DNA of 19,918 nucleotides from an uncultured Collinsella sp. (GTDB lineage: Bacteria > Actinomycetota > Coriobacteriia > Coriobacteriales > Coriobacteriaceae): contig CAUDNY010000014.1 of NCBI GenBank assembly GCA_958450865.1, positions 1 through 19,918 on the forward strand. Reading direction: 5' to 3'. A program made the position numbers and the translations under genes. Positions 6,076-13,785 of this stretch are shown piece by piece. Every line of letters begins with the position of its first letter. The stretch's first letter is position 1. The notes under the pieces are model-generated. The model saw only the letters and a list, made by a program, of their open reading frames with translations. It was not told where the DNA came from and did no database searches.

Positions 6076-8670
6076 TTACTTGTCGGAGGCTACTTTCTTG
6101 GCAGTCGACTTCTTCGCGGTCGTCTTCTTGGCGGCAGTGGCTTTCTTAGCCGTCGTCTTCTTGGCCGCCGTCGTCTTCTTGGCCGTGCTCGCCTTGGTCG
6201 TGGTCTTGCGGCCGCGGGCGGGCTTCTTCTCCTTGGTCGGGCAGTCCATGTTGACGCAGATGCGCCACGGACCGCGCGCCGTGTTGACCACCACGATGGG
6301 AGCGCCACACTCGGGGCAGGTCTCGCCCGTCGCCTCGAGCTTGCCGCGCGCCGGCAGCGGATAGCTCACGCCGCAGTCGTCGTAGTTGGTGCAGCGGATA
6401 AAGCGCTTGCCGCTCTTTTCGCTCTTGTGCGCGATTAGGTCGCCATGGCGTCCTGCCTCGGCGCACACCTTGCACTCGCCCACCTTAAGGTCGGGCTCAT
6501 AGTTGGTGGGGCACGTGGGGTTCACGCAAATCTCGAAGGCCTTTTGGCGGAACGGCTGGCACTTAATGCGCGGCGCGCCGCACTCGGGGCACACGGCCGC
6601 CTCACCCTCGAGCGGGCTTACCTTGACGCCGCTCGGAACCGGATAGGTCACGTCGCAGTCGGGCCAGCCCATGCAGCCGATAAAGCTGCCGCGGGTCTTG
6701 GCGCTCGTCTTCATAACCAGGTCCTTGCCGCACTTGGGGCAGGCGCCCACGCGCGCATCGGCCGTGACGGCGTCGCTGATGGCGTCGCCCAGCTCCTGCG
6801 TATGCTTGAGCAGCTCGTCGAGCACGCCGGCCAGCAGCGCGCGCGAGTGCGTCACGACATGCTCTTCGGTGTCCTCGCCGCGCTCCACACGGGTCATGTC
6901 GCCGTCGAGCTCGCTGGTCATATCGGGGCTCGTGATGCGCGGGGCAAACTGCGTCAGCGCGTCGATGATGGCGATTCCCAGCTGGCTCGGCTCAACGGGA
7001 TCATTTTTGAGATAGCGCACGGCATACAGGCGCTCGATGATGCTCGCGCGCGTGGACTTGGTGCCCAGGCCGCGCTTCTCCATCTCCTGCACGAGCTTGC
7101 CCTGGCTGTAGCGCGCGGGCGGCTCGGTCTGCTTGGCCTCGAGCTTAATGTCGAACACGTCGACCGTGTCGCCCTGCTCCAGCGGCGGCATCTGCTCGTC
7201 GCGCTTGAGTCCATACGGGTACGCCTCGCGGAAACCCGGGGTCACGAGCACATCGCCCGAAGCCACGAACGGCTCGCCGTTCACATCAAGCTCGAGCTTG
7301 GTGTTCTCGATGGTCGCGGGCCCCATGAGCGTTGCCAGGAAGCGGCGGGCGATGAGGTCGTAGAGCTTGCGCTGGCCGCCGTCGAGCGTGGACGGATCGC
7401 CCTCGCCCGTGGGATAGATAGGCGGGTGGTCGGTAGTCTCGACCTTGCCGCGCGTGGGCTTCATGGGACCGGCGAGCACCTTTTTGCACACGGGCGCCAG
7501 CGCCGGGTTGATCTTTGCCAGGTCGCTCACCACGGCGCCCAGATCGAGCGTCGCAGGGTACACGGTATTGTCGACACGCGGGTAGCTGATGAGACCGGCC
7601 ATGTAGAGGGACTCGGCGATTCGCATCGTACGCGCAGGCGAGATGCCCTCGGCCGCGGCGGCAGCCTGCAGCGAGGTCGTCGCAAACGGCGTGGGCGGCT
7701 GCTGCTTACGCGAGCGCTTGGTCACCGCGGCGACGGTCGCCGTCTTGGCGCCGTCGACGTGACCATACGCCGTCTCGGCAGCATCCTTGTCGGTGAAGCG
7801 CGCCGTCTTGTGCGCGATCTTAAAGCGATCGTCCTCGGCAGCGCCCTGCGCGGCGCCCATGCCGCGAATCTGCCAATAGTCCTCGGGCACAAACGCCATG
7901 CGCTCGCGCTCGCGCTCGACCACCAGGGCGAGCGTCGGCGTCTGCACGCGGCCGGCGGAACGCACGTTGCCAAAGCCGCCAAACTTGGCGAGCGTCAGGT
8001 AACGCGTGAGCACCGCGCCCCAAATGAGGTCGATGTGCTGGCGGCTCTCACCGGCATCGGCCAGGTTCTGGTCGAGCGAGACGAGATTATCGAAGGCGTG
8101 CGTGATCTCGGCCTTGGTAAACGAAGAGTACTGGGCGCGGGCAACCGGCAAGTCCGGCGCAACCTCGCGCACCTTGTTGAGAGCGTCCGAGCCGATCAGC
8201 TCGCCCTCGCGATCGAAGTCCGTGGCGATGATGACGCTGTCGGACTTTTTAGCAAGGTTCTTGAGCGAACGAATGAGCTCCTTCTCGGCCGGTAGCTTAA
8301 TGACGGGCGCCCAGGTGAGGTAAGGCAGGCTCTCGAGCTTCCAGCCCTTGATGGAAATGCCGTCGGCAAGAAACGGCTTGCGCTTGGTGTCGTATGGCGG
8401 GCGGGCCAGGCCATCGGGCATATCGGCCGGCAGCATCTCGCCGTCCTCGGTCACCGAATACCAACCCAGCTTTTTATCGAACAGCACGCTGTCGCAAAAA
8501 TCGGGCGCCAGGATGTGACCGGCAAGGCCAATGGTCACGCACTCCTCGCCCTTCCACTCAAAACGGTAGATGGCGGTGTTGTACACCTTGTCCTTTTTGG
8601 GTTTGCCCGTGGACAGACGCTCGGCAATTTGACGCGCGGCGTCGTTTTTCTCAGCGATGATGAGCTTCAA
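6076..8670 (-). CDS. topA: DNA topoisomerase I (type IA)
   Basis: An 864-residue type IA topoisomerase, which relaxes negative supercoils by a transient 5'-phosphotyrosine break. The N-terminal Toprim domain starts KLIIAEKND and has the acidic triad in DFDREGE (151-157). The catalytic Tyr is Y363 in LISYPRVDNTVYP; this YPR-DN form recalls TopIII or archaeal-like TopA more than the YMRTDS of E. coli TopA. Four zinc ribbons follow: C644/647/666/672, C694/697/715/720, C733/736/760/766 and C785/788/805/810. The last 48 residues are a Lys/Ala/Thr repeat (AKKTTAKK type), like the basic tails of other actinobacterial TopA proteins, and may aid DNA grip and processivity. The start is TTG 8670: an in-frame TAG lies just upstream, GGAG is 6 nt before it, and the family N terminus begins here. 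It follows hypB by 54 nt. Confidence 0.96.
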   Translation of the reverse strand: MKLIIAEKNDAARQIAERLSTGKPKKDKVYNTAIYRFEWKGEECVTIGLAGHILAPDFCDSVLFDKKLGWYSVTEDGEMLPADMPDGLARPPYDTKRKPFLADGISIKGWKLESLPYLTWAPVIKLPAEKELIRSLKNLAKKSDSVIIATDFDREGELIGSDALNKVREVAPDLPVARAQYSSFTKAEITHAFDNLVSLDQNLADAGESRQHIDLIWGAVLTRYLTLAKFGGFGNVRSAGRVQTPTLALVVERERERMAFVPEDYWQIRGMGAAQGAAEDDRFKIAHKTARFTDKDAAETAYGHVDGAKTATVAAVTKRSRKQQPPTPFATTSLQAAAAAEGISPARTMRIAESLYMAGLISYPRVDNTVYPATLDLGAVVSDLAKINPALAPVCKKVLAGPMKPTRGKVETTDHPPIYPTGEGDPSTLDGGQRKLYDLIARRFLATLMGPATIENTKLELDVNGEPFVASGDVLVTPGFREAYPYGLKRDEQMPPLEQGDTVDVFDIKLEAKQTEPPARYSQGKLVQEMEKRGLGTKSTRASIIERLYAVRYLKNDPVEPSQLGIAIIDALTQFAPRITSPDMTSELDGDMTRVERGEDTEEHVVTHSRALLAGVLDELLKHTQELGDAISDAVTADARVGACPKCGKDLVMKTSAKTRGSFIGCMGWPDCDVTYPVPSGVKVSPLEGEAAVCPECGAPRIKCQPFRQKAFEICVNPTCPTNYEPDLKVGECKVCAEAGRHGDLIAHKSEKSGKRFIRCTNYDDCGVSYPLPARGKLEATGETCPECGAPIVVVNTARGPWRICVNMDCPTKEKKPARGRKTTTKASTAKKTTAAKKTTAKKATAAKKTTAKKSTAKKVASDK

Positions 8671-8724
8671 AAGAGGCTCCTATCTCGTATCTCTGCGGCT
8701 ACGCCCGCCCGTATGGCGGCCGAC

Positions 8725-9408
8725 TTACGCCCTTGCTTGCTCAATCTGCCCGATGAGCCAATCGCACCAGGCATCCATGCCCTCGCCCTTGCGCGCGCTC
8801 ACGGCAAACCGCGGCGCCTGCGGATTGAGGTCATCGAGTGTCTTAGTATACCTATCCATGTCAAAATCGAAAGCCGGGGCCACGTCGACCTTGTTGAGCA
8901 ACTGTGCGCCGGCGTGCTGGAAGATACCCGGGTACTTGATAGGCTTGTCGTCACCCTCAGGCACCGAGAGGATCATGATGGACAGGCTCTCGCCCAGGTC
9001 AAAGTCGACCGGGCAGACCAGGTTACCCACGTTTTCGATAAAGATGACGTCGATGTTCTCCAGACCGACGGCCTGGTCGAACGCATCGACAGCCTCCATG
9101 ATCATGTTGCCCTCGAGGTGGCACAGGCCGCCCGTGTTGATCTGGATGGCGGGCATGCCGGCTTCCTTCATGGTGATGGCATCGACATCCGAGGCGATAT
9201 CGCCCTCGATGACGGCACAGCGCAGGCCGGCTTTGTCACGCAGGCGCTCGTTGGTGCCGAGAATCGTGGTGGTCTTACCCGAGCCGGGGCTCGACAGCAC
9301 ATTGATCACATAGGTGTTTGTCTCATTAAATCGCTGACGCAGCTGATCTGCCAGGCGCTCGTTGCGCGACAGGATCGGCGACGCGATATCGATCGTTTTC
9401 TCGGCCAT
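8725..9408 (-). CDS. hypB: Hydrogenase/nickel maturation GTPase HypB
   Basis: A 227-residue SIMIBI GTPase that helps insert nickel into [NiFe] hydrogenase. It has P-loop LSSPGSGKTT (38-47), the Cys-His pair C96-H97 in NTGGLCHLEG (GTPase-domain metal site), IENVGNLVCP (124-133) and the guanine-specificity motif NKVD (172-175). It lacks the His-rich N-terminal nickel store and the N-terminal CxxCGC motif of some HypBs. The start is ATG 9408, with AAGGAG 8 nt upstream; an in-frame TTG two codons earlier is too close to that SD. It follows hypA by 55 nt. That gap holds TATAAA on the minus strand and a small CCATC/GATGG hairpin (9442-9455), so a local promoter is possible. Confidence 0.95.
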   Translation of the reverse strand: MAEKTIDIASPILSRNERLADQLRQRFNETNTYVINVLSSPGSGKTTTILGTNERLRDKAGLRCAVIEGDIASDVDAITMKEAGMPAIQINTGGLCHLEGNMIMEAVDAFDQAVGLENIDVIFIENVGNLVCPVDFDLGESLSIMILSVPEGDDKPIKYPGIFQHAGAQLLNKVDVAPAFDFDMDRYTKTLDDLNPQAPRFAVSARKGEGMDAWCDWLIGQIEQARA

Positions 9409-9463
9409 ACTCAACGCTCCTTACTTTGGCCCCTTTATACCCCATCACCAGATGGCTGGCGGG

Positions 9464-9820
9464 CTAATCGTCGGGGGTTTCGATTTCGATACTTGCGATG
9501 TCGAGCTCGCGGCCGTGCAGTAGGCGCACGTTGGCGCCGCCACATTGGGGGCAGCGGCAATGAAAGCGGTCGTGCTCAAAGACCTCGCCGCAGTCCAGGC
9601 ACTCGCTTTGTGGATGGACCTCCTCCACGGCAAGCTCGCAGCCGCGCGTGAGCGGGTCCTCGTCGCGAAATGTCTCCCAGGCAAAGTCGAGCGCCTCGCG
9701 CACGACCTCGGTCATATCCCCGATACGCAGCGTTACCAAAACGGCGCGCGAGGCCCCCGCCCCACGCGCCGCGCGAATCACTGTATCGAGTATGCCGTTG
9801 ACAATGCCAACCTCGTGCAT
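9464..9820 (-). CDS. hypA: Hydrogenase nickel-insertion protein HypA
   Basis: A 118-residue HypA, full family length. The N-terminal MHE is the nickel site (Met1-His2-Glu3). The zinc site has C74/C77 (CLDC) and C90/C93 (CPQC), with a further C88. It hands Ni(II) to the hydrogenase large subunit with HypB. ATG 9820 starts 7 nt after the tatC stop; its SD (GAGGAG) lies inside the acidic end of tatC, which suggests coupling. HypC, D, E and F are not in the window and must be elsewhere if a hydrogenase is matured. Confidence 0.95.
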   Translation of the reverse strand: MHEVGIVNGILDTVIRAARGAGASRAVLVTLRIGDMTEVVREALDFAWETFRDEDPLTRGCELAVEEVHPQSECLDCGEVFEHDRFHCRCPQCGGANVRLLHGRELDIASIEIETPDD

Positions 9821-9826
9821 ACCGAT

Positions 9827-10618
9827 TTACTCCTCGTCGTCCTCGTCGTCCGAGAACAGGTCCAGACGGCTCACGAACAGGCCCTCCTTGCCCTCGCGCG
9901 CGGTAATGACCACGCGAGCGATGGCGAGCGAAATCTCGTAGAGCGAGAGCAGGGCGCCATACATGAGACCCAGGGTGACGGGCGAGCCGTCGGGCGTGAT
10001 CACAGCCGAACCCACGAGCAGGCCAACGTATACGTAACGCCAGGCACTGCGGAAGGCCGCATAGGACACGATATGGAAGACGGACAGGTAAAAGATGATG
10101 AGCGGCAGCTCAAACGCCACACCAAAGCCGATCATAAAGAGCAGCTCCATGTTGACGTAGTTCTCCAGATCGGGCAGCGCCGTGGCGACGGCCGAAGTCT
10201 CGCCGATGAGCCACTCAAAGCCCGCAGGGATGATGATGAGGTAGCAAAAGATTGCGCCCAGGAAGAACAGCACCGTCGAGGCGAGCACCGTGGGCACGAC
10301 CCACTTGCGTTCGTTGGGGCGAAGCGCCGGCAGGAAAAACGCCAGAATCTGCCAGATGATCATGGGCGTGCACATGACCACGGCCATCTTGATGGCCAGC
10401 GAGAAGCGCAGGCCAAATCCGCCGAGCGTGGTGGTGATGTAGAACTTACCGTCCGGTACAAAGGAGCGGATGGGGTCTTCCAGGATGTCGAGCACCACGG
10501 GCGTGGCGAAATACAGCACGATGGCTGCGGCAAATACCGACACGACCACGATGGTCAAGCGGCGACGGAGCTCTCCCAGGTGATCGAAGAGCGGCATGCG
10601 CGCAGGTCCGATAGGCAT
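9827..10618 (-). CDS. tatC: Twin-arginine translocase subunit TatC
   Basis: A 263-residue membrane protein with six hydrophobic segments. It carries the TatC signature HLGELRRR (13-20) for signal-peptide recognition, FFLPALRPNERK (94-104), the conserved Glu in the fourth TM region (VAFELPL, E170) and ITPDGSP (207-213). TatC binds the twin-arginine signal peptide and recruits TatA. The C terminus is a run of acidic residues (SDDEDDEE). The ATG overlaps the tatA stop as TAATG, with AAGGGAGG upstream. An internal ATG at residue 8 is a less likely start. Confidence 0.96.
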   Translation of the reverse strand: MPIGPARMPLFDHLGELRRRLTIVVVSVFAAAIVLYFATPVVLDILEDPIRSFVPDGKFYITTTLGGFGLRFSLAIKMAVVMCTPMIIWQILAFFLPALRPNERKWVVPTVLASTVLFFLGAIFCYLIIIPAGFEWLIGETSAVATALPDLENYVNMELLFMIGFGVAFELPLIIFYLSVFHIVSYAAFRSAWRYVYVGLLVGSAVITPDGSPVTLGLMYGALLSLYEISLAIARVVITAREGKEGLFVSRLDLFSDDEDDEE

Positions 10619-11211
10619 TACTCATCGCCTCCCTTCGAGGCGTCGGCGGCAGCAGTGTCGTCCTCGGCCTCGAGCTCGCGAGCGAGCTGGTCGACGACGG
10701 CCTTGCGCTTGCGGGGACGACGGGCGTAGAGGTCAGCCGTCGTGGGCTCTGCCGGCTCGGGCTCGGGCTCTGCAGCAGGCTCGGGCTCGACAGCGGCTGT
10801 GGCCTCGGACTCGGCAGTGGCGGGCTCGACGCCCTCGGTCGCAGGATCCTCGGCAGCGCCCTCGCCCTCAGCAGCACCCTCGCTTGCGGCCTTCTCGGCA
10901 GCAAGACGGGCGCGACGCTCGGCAAAGGTCTCCTTCTTGGCGGGCGCTGCCGTCTCGGCGGCATCCTCGTCCGCATCGGAATCGTCGTCGGTCGCAGCAG
11001 CCTTCTTGGGCTTGACCGGCGCCGACGCGGCCTCGCTCACCGGATCGATAATCTCGGACTGAACAACGGCCGTCATCTTTTCCTGCGTCTCGCGGAACTG
11101 ACGGATGGCACGGCCGATCGTGCGGCCCATCTGCGGGAGCTTATCCGGGCCAAACAGCAAAAAGCCGAAGACCACGATGATCGCGAGCTCACCCTCTCCA
11201 ATACCAAACAC
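10618..11211 (-). CDS. tatA: TatA/TatB-family translocase subunit with long acidic tail
   Basis: The chosen start is GTG 11211, with GGAGG 5 nt upstream, giving 197 residues beginning MFGIGEGELAIIVVFGFLLF. The short N-terminal TM, the FGPDKLP hinge (20-26) and the amphipathic helix QMGRTIGRAIRQFRE (27-41) define the TatA/B family. Glu rather than Gln at residue 8 and the single gene copy leave TatA versus TatB open; many Gram-positive Tat systems use one bifunctional TatA. The tail of about 150 residues is rich in Ala, Glu and Pro, with a basic patch RRPRKRK near the end, and is far longer than in typical TatA (60-100 aa). It is translationally coupled to tatC by TAATG. Confidence 0.93.
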   Translation of the reverse strand: MFGIGEGELAIIVVFGFLLFGPDKLPQMGRTIGRAIRQFRETQEKMTAVVQSEIIDPVSEAASAPVKPKKAAATDDDSDADEDAAETAAPAKKETFAERRARLAAEKAASEGAAEGEGAAEDPATEGVEPATAESEATAAVEPEPAAEPEPEPAEPTTADLYARRPRKRKAVVDQLARELEAEDDTAAADASKGGDE

Positions 11212-11292
11212 ACATACCTCCAAGGCTCGATGTGAGTCGAGCCCGCACCGCGCCATTCGGCCGGAACTCGTCTATTCATTCGGTCAAGTATA

Positions 11293-11320
11293 GCGCCCGG
11301 ACGCCAAAACGTCCGAGCGC
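11293..11320. terminator. Hairpin between the STAS gene and tatA
   Basis: Arms GCGC-C-CGGACG and CGTCCG-A-GCGC pair over 10 bp with one mismatch; the loop is CCAAAA. On the minus strand it is followed by TATACTTG, which lacks a proper T-run, so termination of the STAS transcript would be weak. TATACT (11287-11292) might instead be a -10 box for tatA, but no -35 is evident. The remaining bases of the spacer show no other clear signal. Confidence 0.45.
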
Positions 11321-11364
11321 ATCACAAACATATGCCAAACGGCACGCCCTTTTGGGGACAAAGA

Positions 11365-11679
11365 TTATGCAGCGGTGATCGAAATCTCCTGGTCGACACC
11401 CAACAGCTGAACCACGCGCATCACCGGGGGCTGCACATTGGTGCAGCTAAAGCGCTTGCCGTGATCGACCGCGTGGTGCGCGGCGCCCACGAGCACGCCA
11501 ATGCCCGTCGAATCAATGTAGCTCACTTGGGCAAAATCGAGCTCAACGGCCTCAGTGGGCTGCTCAAGCGCCAGGTCGATGGCATTGCGCAGGCTATCGG
11601 CGTTAGAGATATCGATCTCGCCGGTTACCTTAATGGTGTAGAGCTCTGGCGTGGGGTTGGTGGAAATACCCAAATCCAT
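11365..11679 (-). CDS. STAS-domain anti-sigma factor antagonist-like protein
   Basis: A 104-residue stand-alone STAS domain like SpoIIAA/RsbV. It carries IDSTGIGVLVGA (55-66), where Ser57 matches the serine phosphorylated by partner anti-sigma kinases in RsbV. In known systems the unphosphorylated form binds the anti-sigma factor and frees the sigma factor. No kinase, sigma factor or PP2C phosphatase gene lies in the window, so the partner is unknown. ATG 11679 has AAAGGAG 7 nt upstream. It lies between an aminotransferase gene and tatA, all on the same strand. A regulatory role is inferred from the family. Confidence 0.9.
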   Translation of the reverse strand: MDLGISTNPTPELYTIKVTGEIDISNADSLRNAIDLALEQPTEAVELDFAQVSYIDSTGIGVLVGAAHHAVDHGKRFSCTNVQPPVMRVVQLLGVDQEISITAA

Positions 11680-11744
11680 GTATACGCTCCTTTACGTATC
11701 GAACGTGCGGATAGTACCGGGCCGGACTTGCGGGGCCATACGCG

Positions 11745-13049
11745 CTAGGCGCGCTCGGCACGCGCAAGCTCGGCAGCGACGAGCTTGACGGCCAGCACCA
11801 GCACATCGAGCGCGGCCTCCAGGTCCTCGACCGTGGGATAGCTCGGCGCGATGCGGATGTTGGTGTCGCGCGGGTCCTTGCCATAGGGCCAGGTAGCACC
11901 GGCCGGCGTGAGCTTGACGCCCAGGTCGGCGCAAAGCGCGGCGACCTTTTGGGCCGAGCCCTCGGGACCATCGAAGCTTACAAAGTAGCCGCCGCGGGGG
12001 TGCGTCCATGTGGCGCAGCCCGTGTCGCCCAAGCCCTCGGTGAGCTTGCGCTCGACGGCCTCGAAGCGCGGGCGCAGGAACTCGGCATGCTTTTTCATGT
12101 GCTCCTTGACCGCCTCGATGGTGGGAAGGAAGCGCACGTGACGCAGCTGGTTGAGCTTGTCGGCGCTGATGAGGCCGGCCTTCAGGCACTTGGAGAACTC
12201 GGCGATGACCGCGGGGCTCGCACCGATAAAGCCGATGCCGGCGCCCGGGAAGGTAATCTTGGACGTCGAGGCAAAGGCCACCACGCGGTCCTCGGTGCCC
12301 GCCGCGCGAGCGAAGTCAAAGATGTTTGCGAGCTCGTCGGTCTCGTCGTACAGGTCGTGCACGCAGTAGGCGTTGTCCCAGAAGATGCGGAAATCGGGCG
12401 CGGCCGTGGGCATCTCGACCAGACGACGCACAGTGTCCTCGCTAAAGGTGATGCCCGTGGGGTTGGAATACTTGGGCACGCACCAGATACCCTTGATGGA
12501 ATCGTCGGCGGCAACGAGGCGCTCGATCTCGTCCATATCGGGGCCGTTGTCGGTCATCGCGACGGGAACGTTCTCGATACCCAAGTCGGCGGTAATGCCA
12601 AAGTGGCGATCGTAGCCGGGAACCGGGCACAGGAACTTGACCTTCTTGCCGTCGTGCGCTGCCTCGTAAGCCTCCCAAGGATCGCTACCACACGAGCCGC
12701 AACGCCAGAACATACCGGCGATATCGTGCTCGATCAGCAAGCTCGACGAACCCAGCACGAGCGTCTGCTCGGCGGGGCAACCCAGGAACTCCCCCGCCAG
12801 CTTGCGTGCCGAGGGAATGCCCTCAAAGCAGCCGTAGTTGGAGCAGTCGACGTTGCCGTCGTGCAGATCGGCATCGGCATTGAGGATATCGAGCATGGGT
12901 CGAGAGATGTCCACCTGGGAGGGCGACGGCTTGCCGCGGGCCATGTCGAGCGCCAGGCCCTTGGCCTTGACCTCGGCGACCTCGGCTTTGAGCGCCTCGA
13001 TGGCGGCATCGAGTTCGGTGGTTTCCATCTTCTGGTAGATCGTCTGCAT
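11745..13049 (-). CDS. PLP-dependent aspartate aminotransferase, type Ic
   Basis: A 434-residue fold-type I aminotransferase resembling the actinobacterial type Ic aspartate aminotransferases (aspartate + 2-oxoglutarate to oxaloacetate + glutamate). The PLP lysine is K264 in STSKITFPGAGIGF. Other sites are KYSNPTG (193-199), the PLP-contacting Asp in FWDNAYC (223-229) and the C-terminal substrate-binding Arg in NIRIAPSYP. The N-terminal MARGKPSP matches the family's substrate-loop region. ATG 13049 has AAAGG 8 nt upstream; an ATG at codon 8 is less likely. It probably has its own promoter, since the next gene upstream diverges. Substrate range cannot be fixed from sequence alone. Confidence 0.92.
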   Translation of the reverse strand: MQTIYQKMETTELDAAIEALKAEVAEVKAKGLALDMARGKPSPSQVDISRPMLDILNADADLHDGNVDCSNYGCFEGIPSARKLAGEFLGCPAEQTLVLGSSSLLIEHDIAGMFWRCGSCGSDPWEAYEAAHDGKKVKFLCPVPGYDRHFGITADLGIENVPVAMTDNGPDMDEIERLVAADDSIKGIWCVPKYSNPTGITFSEDTVRRLVEMPTAAPDFRIFWDNAYCVHDLYDETDELANIFDFARAAGTEDRVVAFASTSKITFPGAGIGFIGASPAVIAEFSKCLKAGLISADKLNQLRHVRFLPTIEAVKEHMKKHAEFLRPRFEAVERKLTEGLGDTGCATWTHPRGGYFVSFDGPEGSAQKVAALCADLGVKLTPAGATWPYGKDPRDTNIRIAPSYPTVEDLEAALDVLVLAVKLVAAELARAERA

Positions 13050-13090
13050 GGGTGCGACCTTTCACGAAGCGGTACGTTGCAATTCTTCTA

Positions 13091-13096
13091 AGTATA
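13091..13096 (-). promoter_or_regulatory. Possible -10 box of the aminotransferase gene
   Basis: TATACT on the minus strand, 41 nt before the ATG at 13049. No convincing -35 is present at the usual spacing. The divergent spacer (13050-13198) holds no other clear signal apart from the SD of the gene at 13199. Confidence 0.3.
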
Positions 13097-13198
13097 GACC
13101 GCCACCGTCGCAACGTTATGAAGCCGTGATAGATTAAGTCCATCGCAATGAATTACGAATCGCCGCGCATGCCGGCGTGAAGCGCCCAAGGAGGCACT

Positions 13199-13453
13199 AT
13201 GGAGTACGGATCATTCCAGGCCGAGGAATTCGGCGACCTGCAGCGCCTGGTCGACGGACTATTTTACGACCGTCACGCCATCGACCGCCTGGATCTGATC
13301 GTACAGGCCGAAATCTTGGACCTGGCGCCCGATCTCATGGAAATCGTCAACCTGCTACCGCCCGGCTATTACGACCGCCAGTCACTTTGCGACCAGCTCA
13401 ACTCCGCCTTGGCCGCCCACGGCTGGGGCGCCATCTACGGCACCGTGGAATAA
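13199..13453 (+). CDS. Small acidic protein of unknown function
   Basis: An 84-residue acidic protein with AAGGAGG 4 nt before its ATG and an intrinsic terminator 80 nt after its stop. The sequence is mostly helical in character (FQAEEFGDLQRLVDGLFYDR, then DLAPDLMEIVNLLPPGYYD). It ends with a short WGAIYGTVE segment. There is no signal peptide, TM, CxxC or recognisable domain. It is divergent from the aminotransferase gene and stands alone on the plus strand. RBS, terminator and codon use support a real gene; I cannot assign a function. Confidence 0.75.
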   Translation: MEYGSFQAEEFGDLQRLVDGLFYDRHAIDRLDLIVQAEILDLAPDLMEIVNLLPPGYYDRQSLCDQLNSALAAHGWGAIYGTVE

Positions 13454-13498
13454 ACCTAGTCATTGGGGCCTGTGGTCAAAAAATAGCAAATATGAGTA

Positions 13499-13519
13499 CT
13501 GTTACTTTTTTAGTAACAG
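13499..13519. repeat. CTGTTACT/AGTAACAG hairpin in AT-rich context
   Basis: Perfect 8-bp arms with a loop of five T. It is preceded by CAAAAAATAGCAAATATGAG and followed by GATTTTGAATT. It is not a terminator, as no T-run follows the stem. It may be a protein-binding site or part of a dispersed repeat; copy number cannot be judged from one window. Confidence 0.5.
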
Positions 13520-13532
13520 CGATTTTGAATTA

Positions 13533-13554
13533 AAAAGGCCAGTCTTGGCCTTTT
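13533..13554. terminator. Intrinsic terminator after the 84-aa gene
   Basis: AAAAGGCC (13533-13540) and GGCCTTTT (13547-13554) pair around the loop AGTCTT, with A- and T-runs on the outside. It lies 80 nt after the stop at 13453 and could act on both strands. Confidence 0.75.
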
Positions 13555-13656
13555 GTGTCCGGTTTTGGAAGGATGCATCGGCATTTTTCGTCCAGCCACG
13601 CAATCGTTAATGCACAGACAGAATAGATTTGTACATTATTTTTCGCGCCTAAAATG

Positions 13657-13695
13657 AAACGCCGTTTGTGACAGTACTCACAAACGGCGTTTTTT
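13657..13695. terminator. Strong bidirectional terminator downstream of nhaA
   Basis: A 15-bp perfect stem (13657-13671 with 13678-13692, core ACGCCGTTTGTGA) has loop CAGTAC. T-runs follow on the plus strand (13690-13695), and TTTCATTTTA follows on the minus strand. It lies 91 nt or more beyond the nhaA stop and is its likely terminator. Confidence 0.85.
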
Positions 13696-13785
13696 GGCCA
13701 CTGGGGTGTCCGGCAGGTGGCAAGTACCACTCAAAACCGCGTTTTACACGCGCTCGAGCAGGCTCTGGCGTCTGTTTCTACGCGC

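Larger units (their letters stand above)
13454..13785. other. AT-rich non-coding stretch between unknown gene and nhaA
   Basis: These 332 bases are clearly more AT-rich than the flanking genes. They contain an 8-bp hairpin with a T5 loop (13499-13519), a terminator (13533-13554), about 100 bases with no recognisable signal (13555-13656) and a strong bidirectional terminator (13657-13695). I see no credible gene in it. Confidence 0.7.

Noticed and set aside
6445..8295. Plus-strand open frame of 616 codons opposite topA
   Set aside because: Shadow of topA codon bias; no family resemblance and no SD.
13530..13730. Minus-strand 66-codon frame with several Cys
   Set aside because: Passes through two terminator hairpins and has no SD; probably chance.
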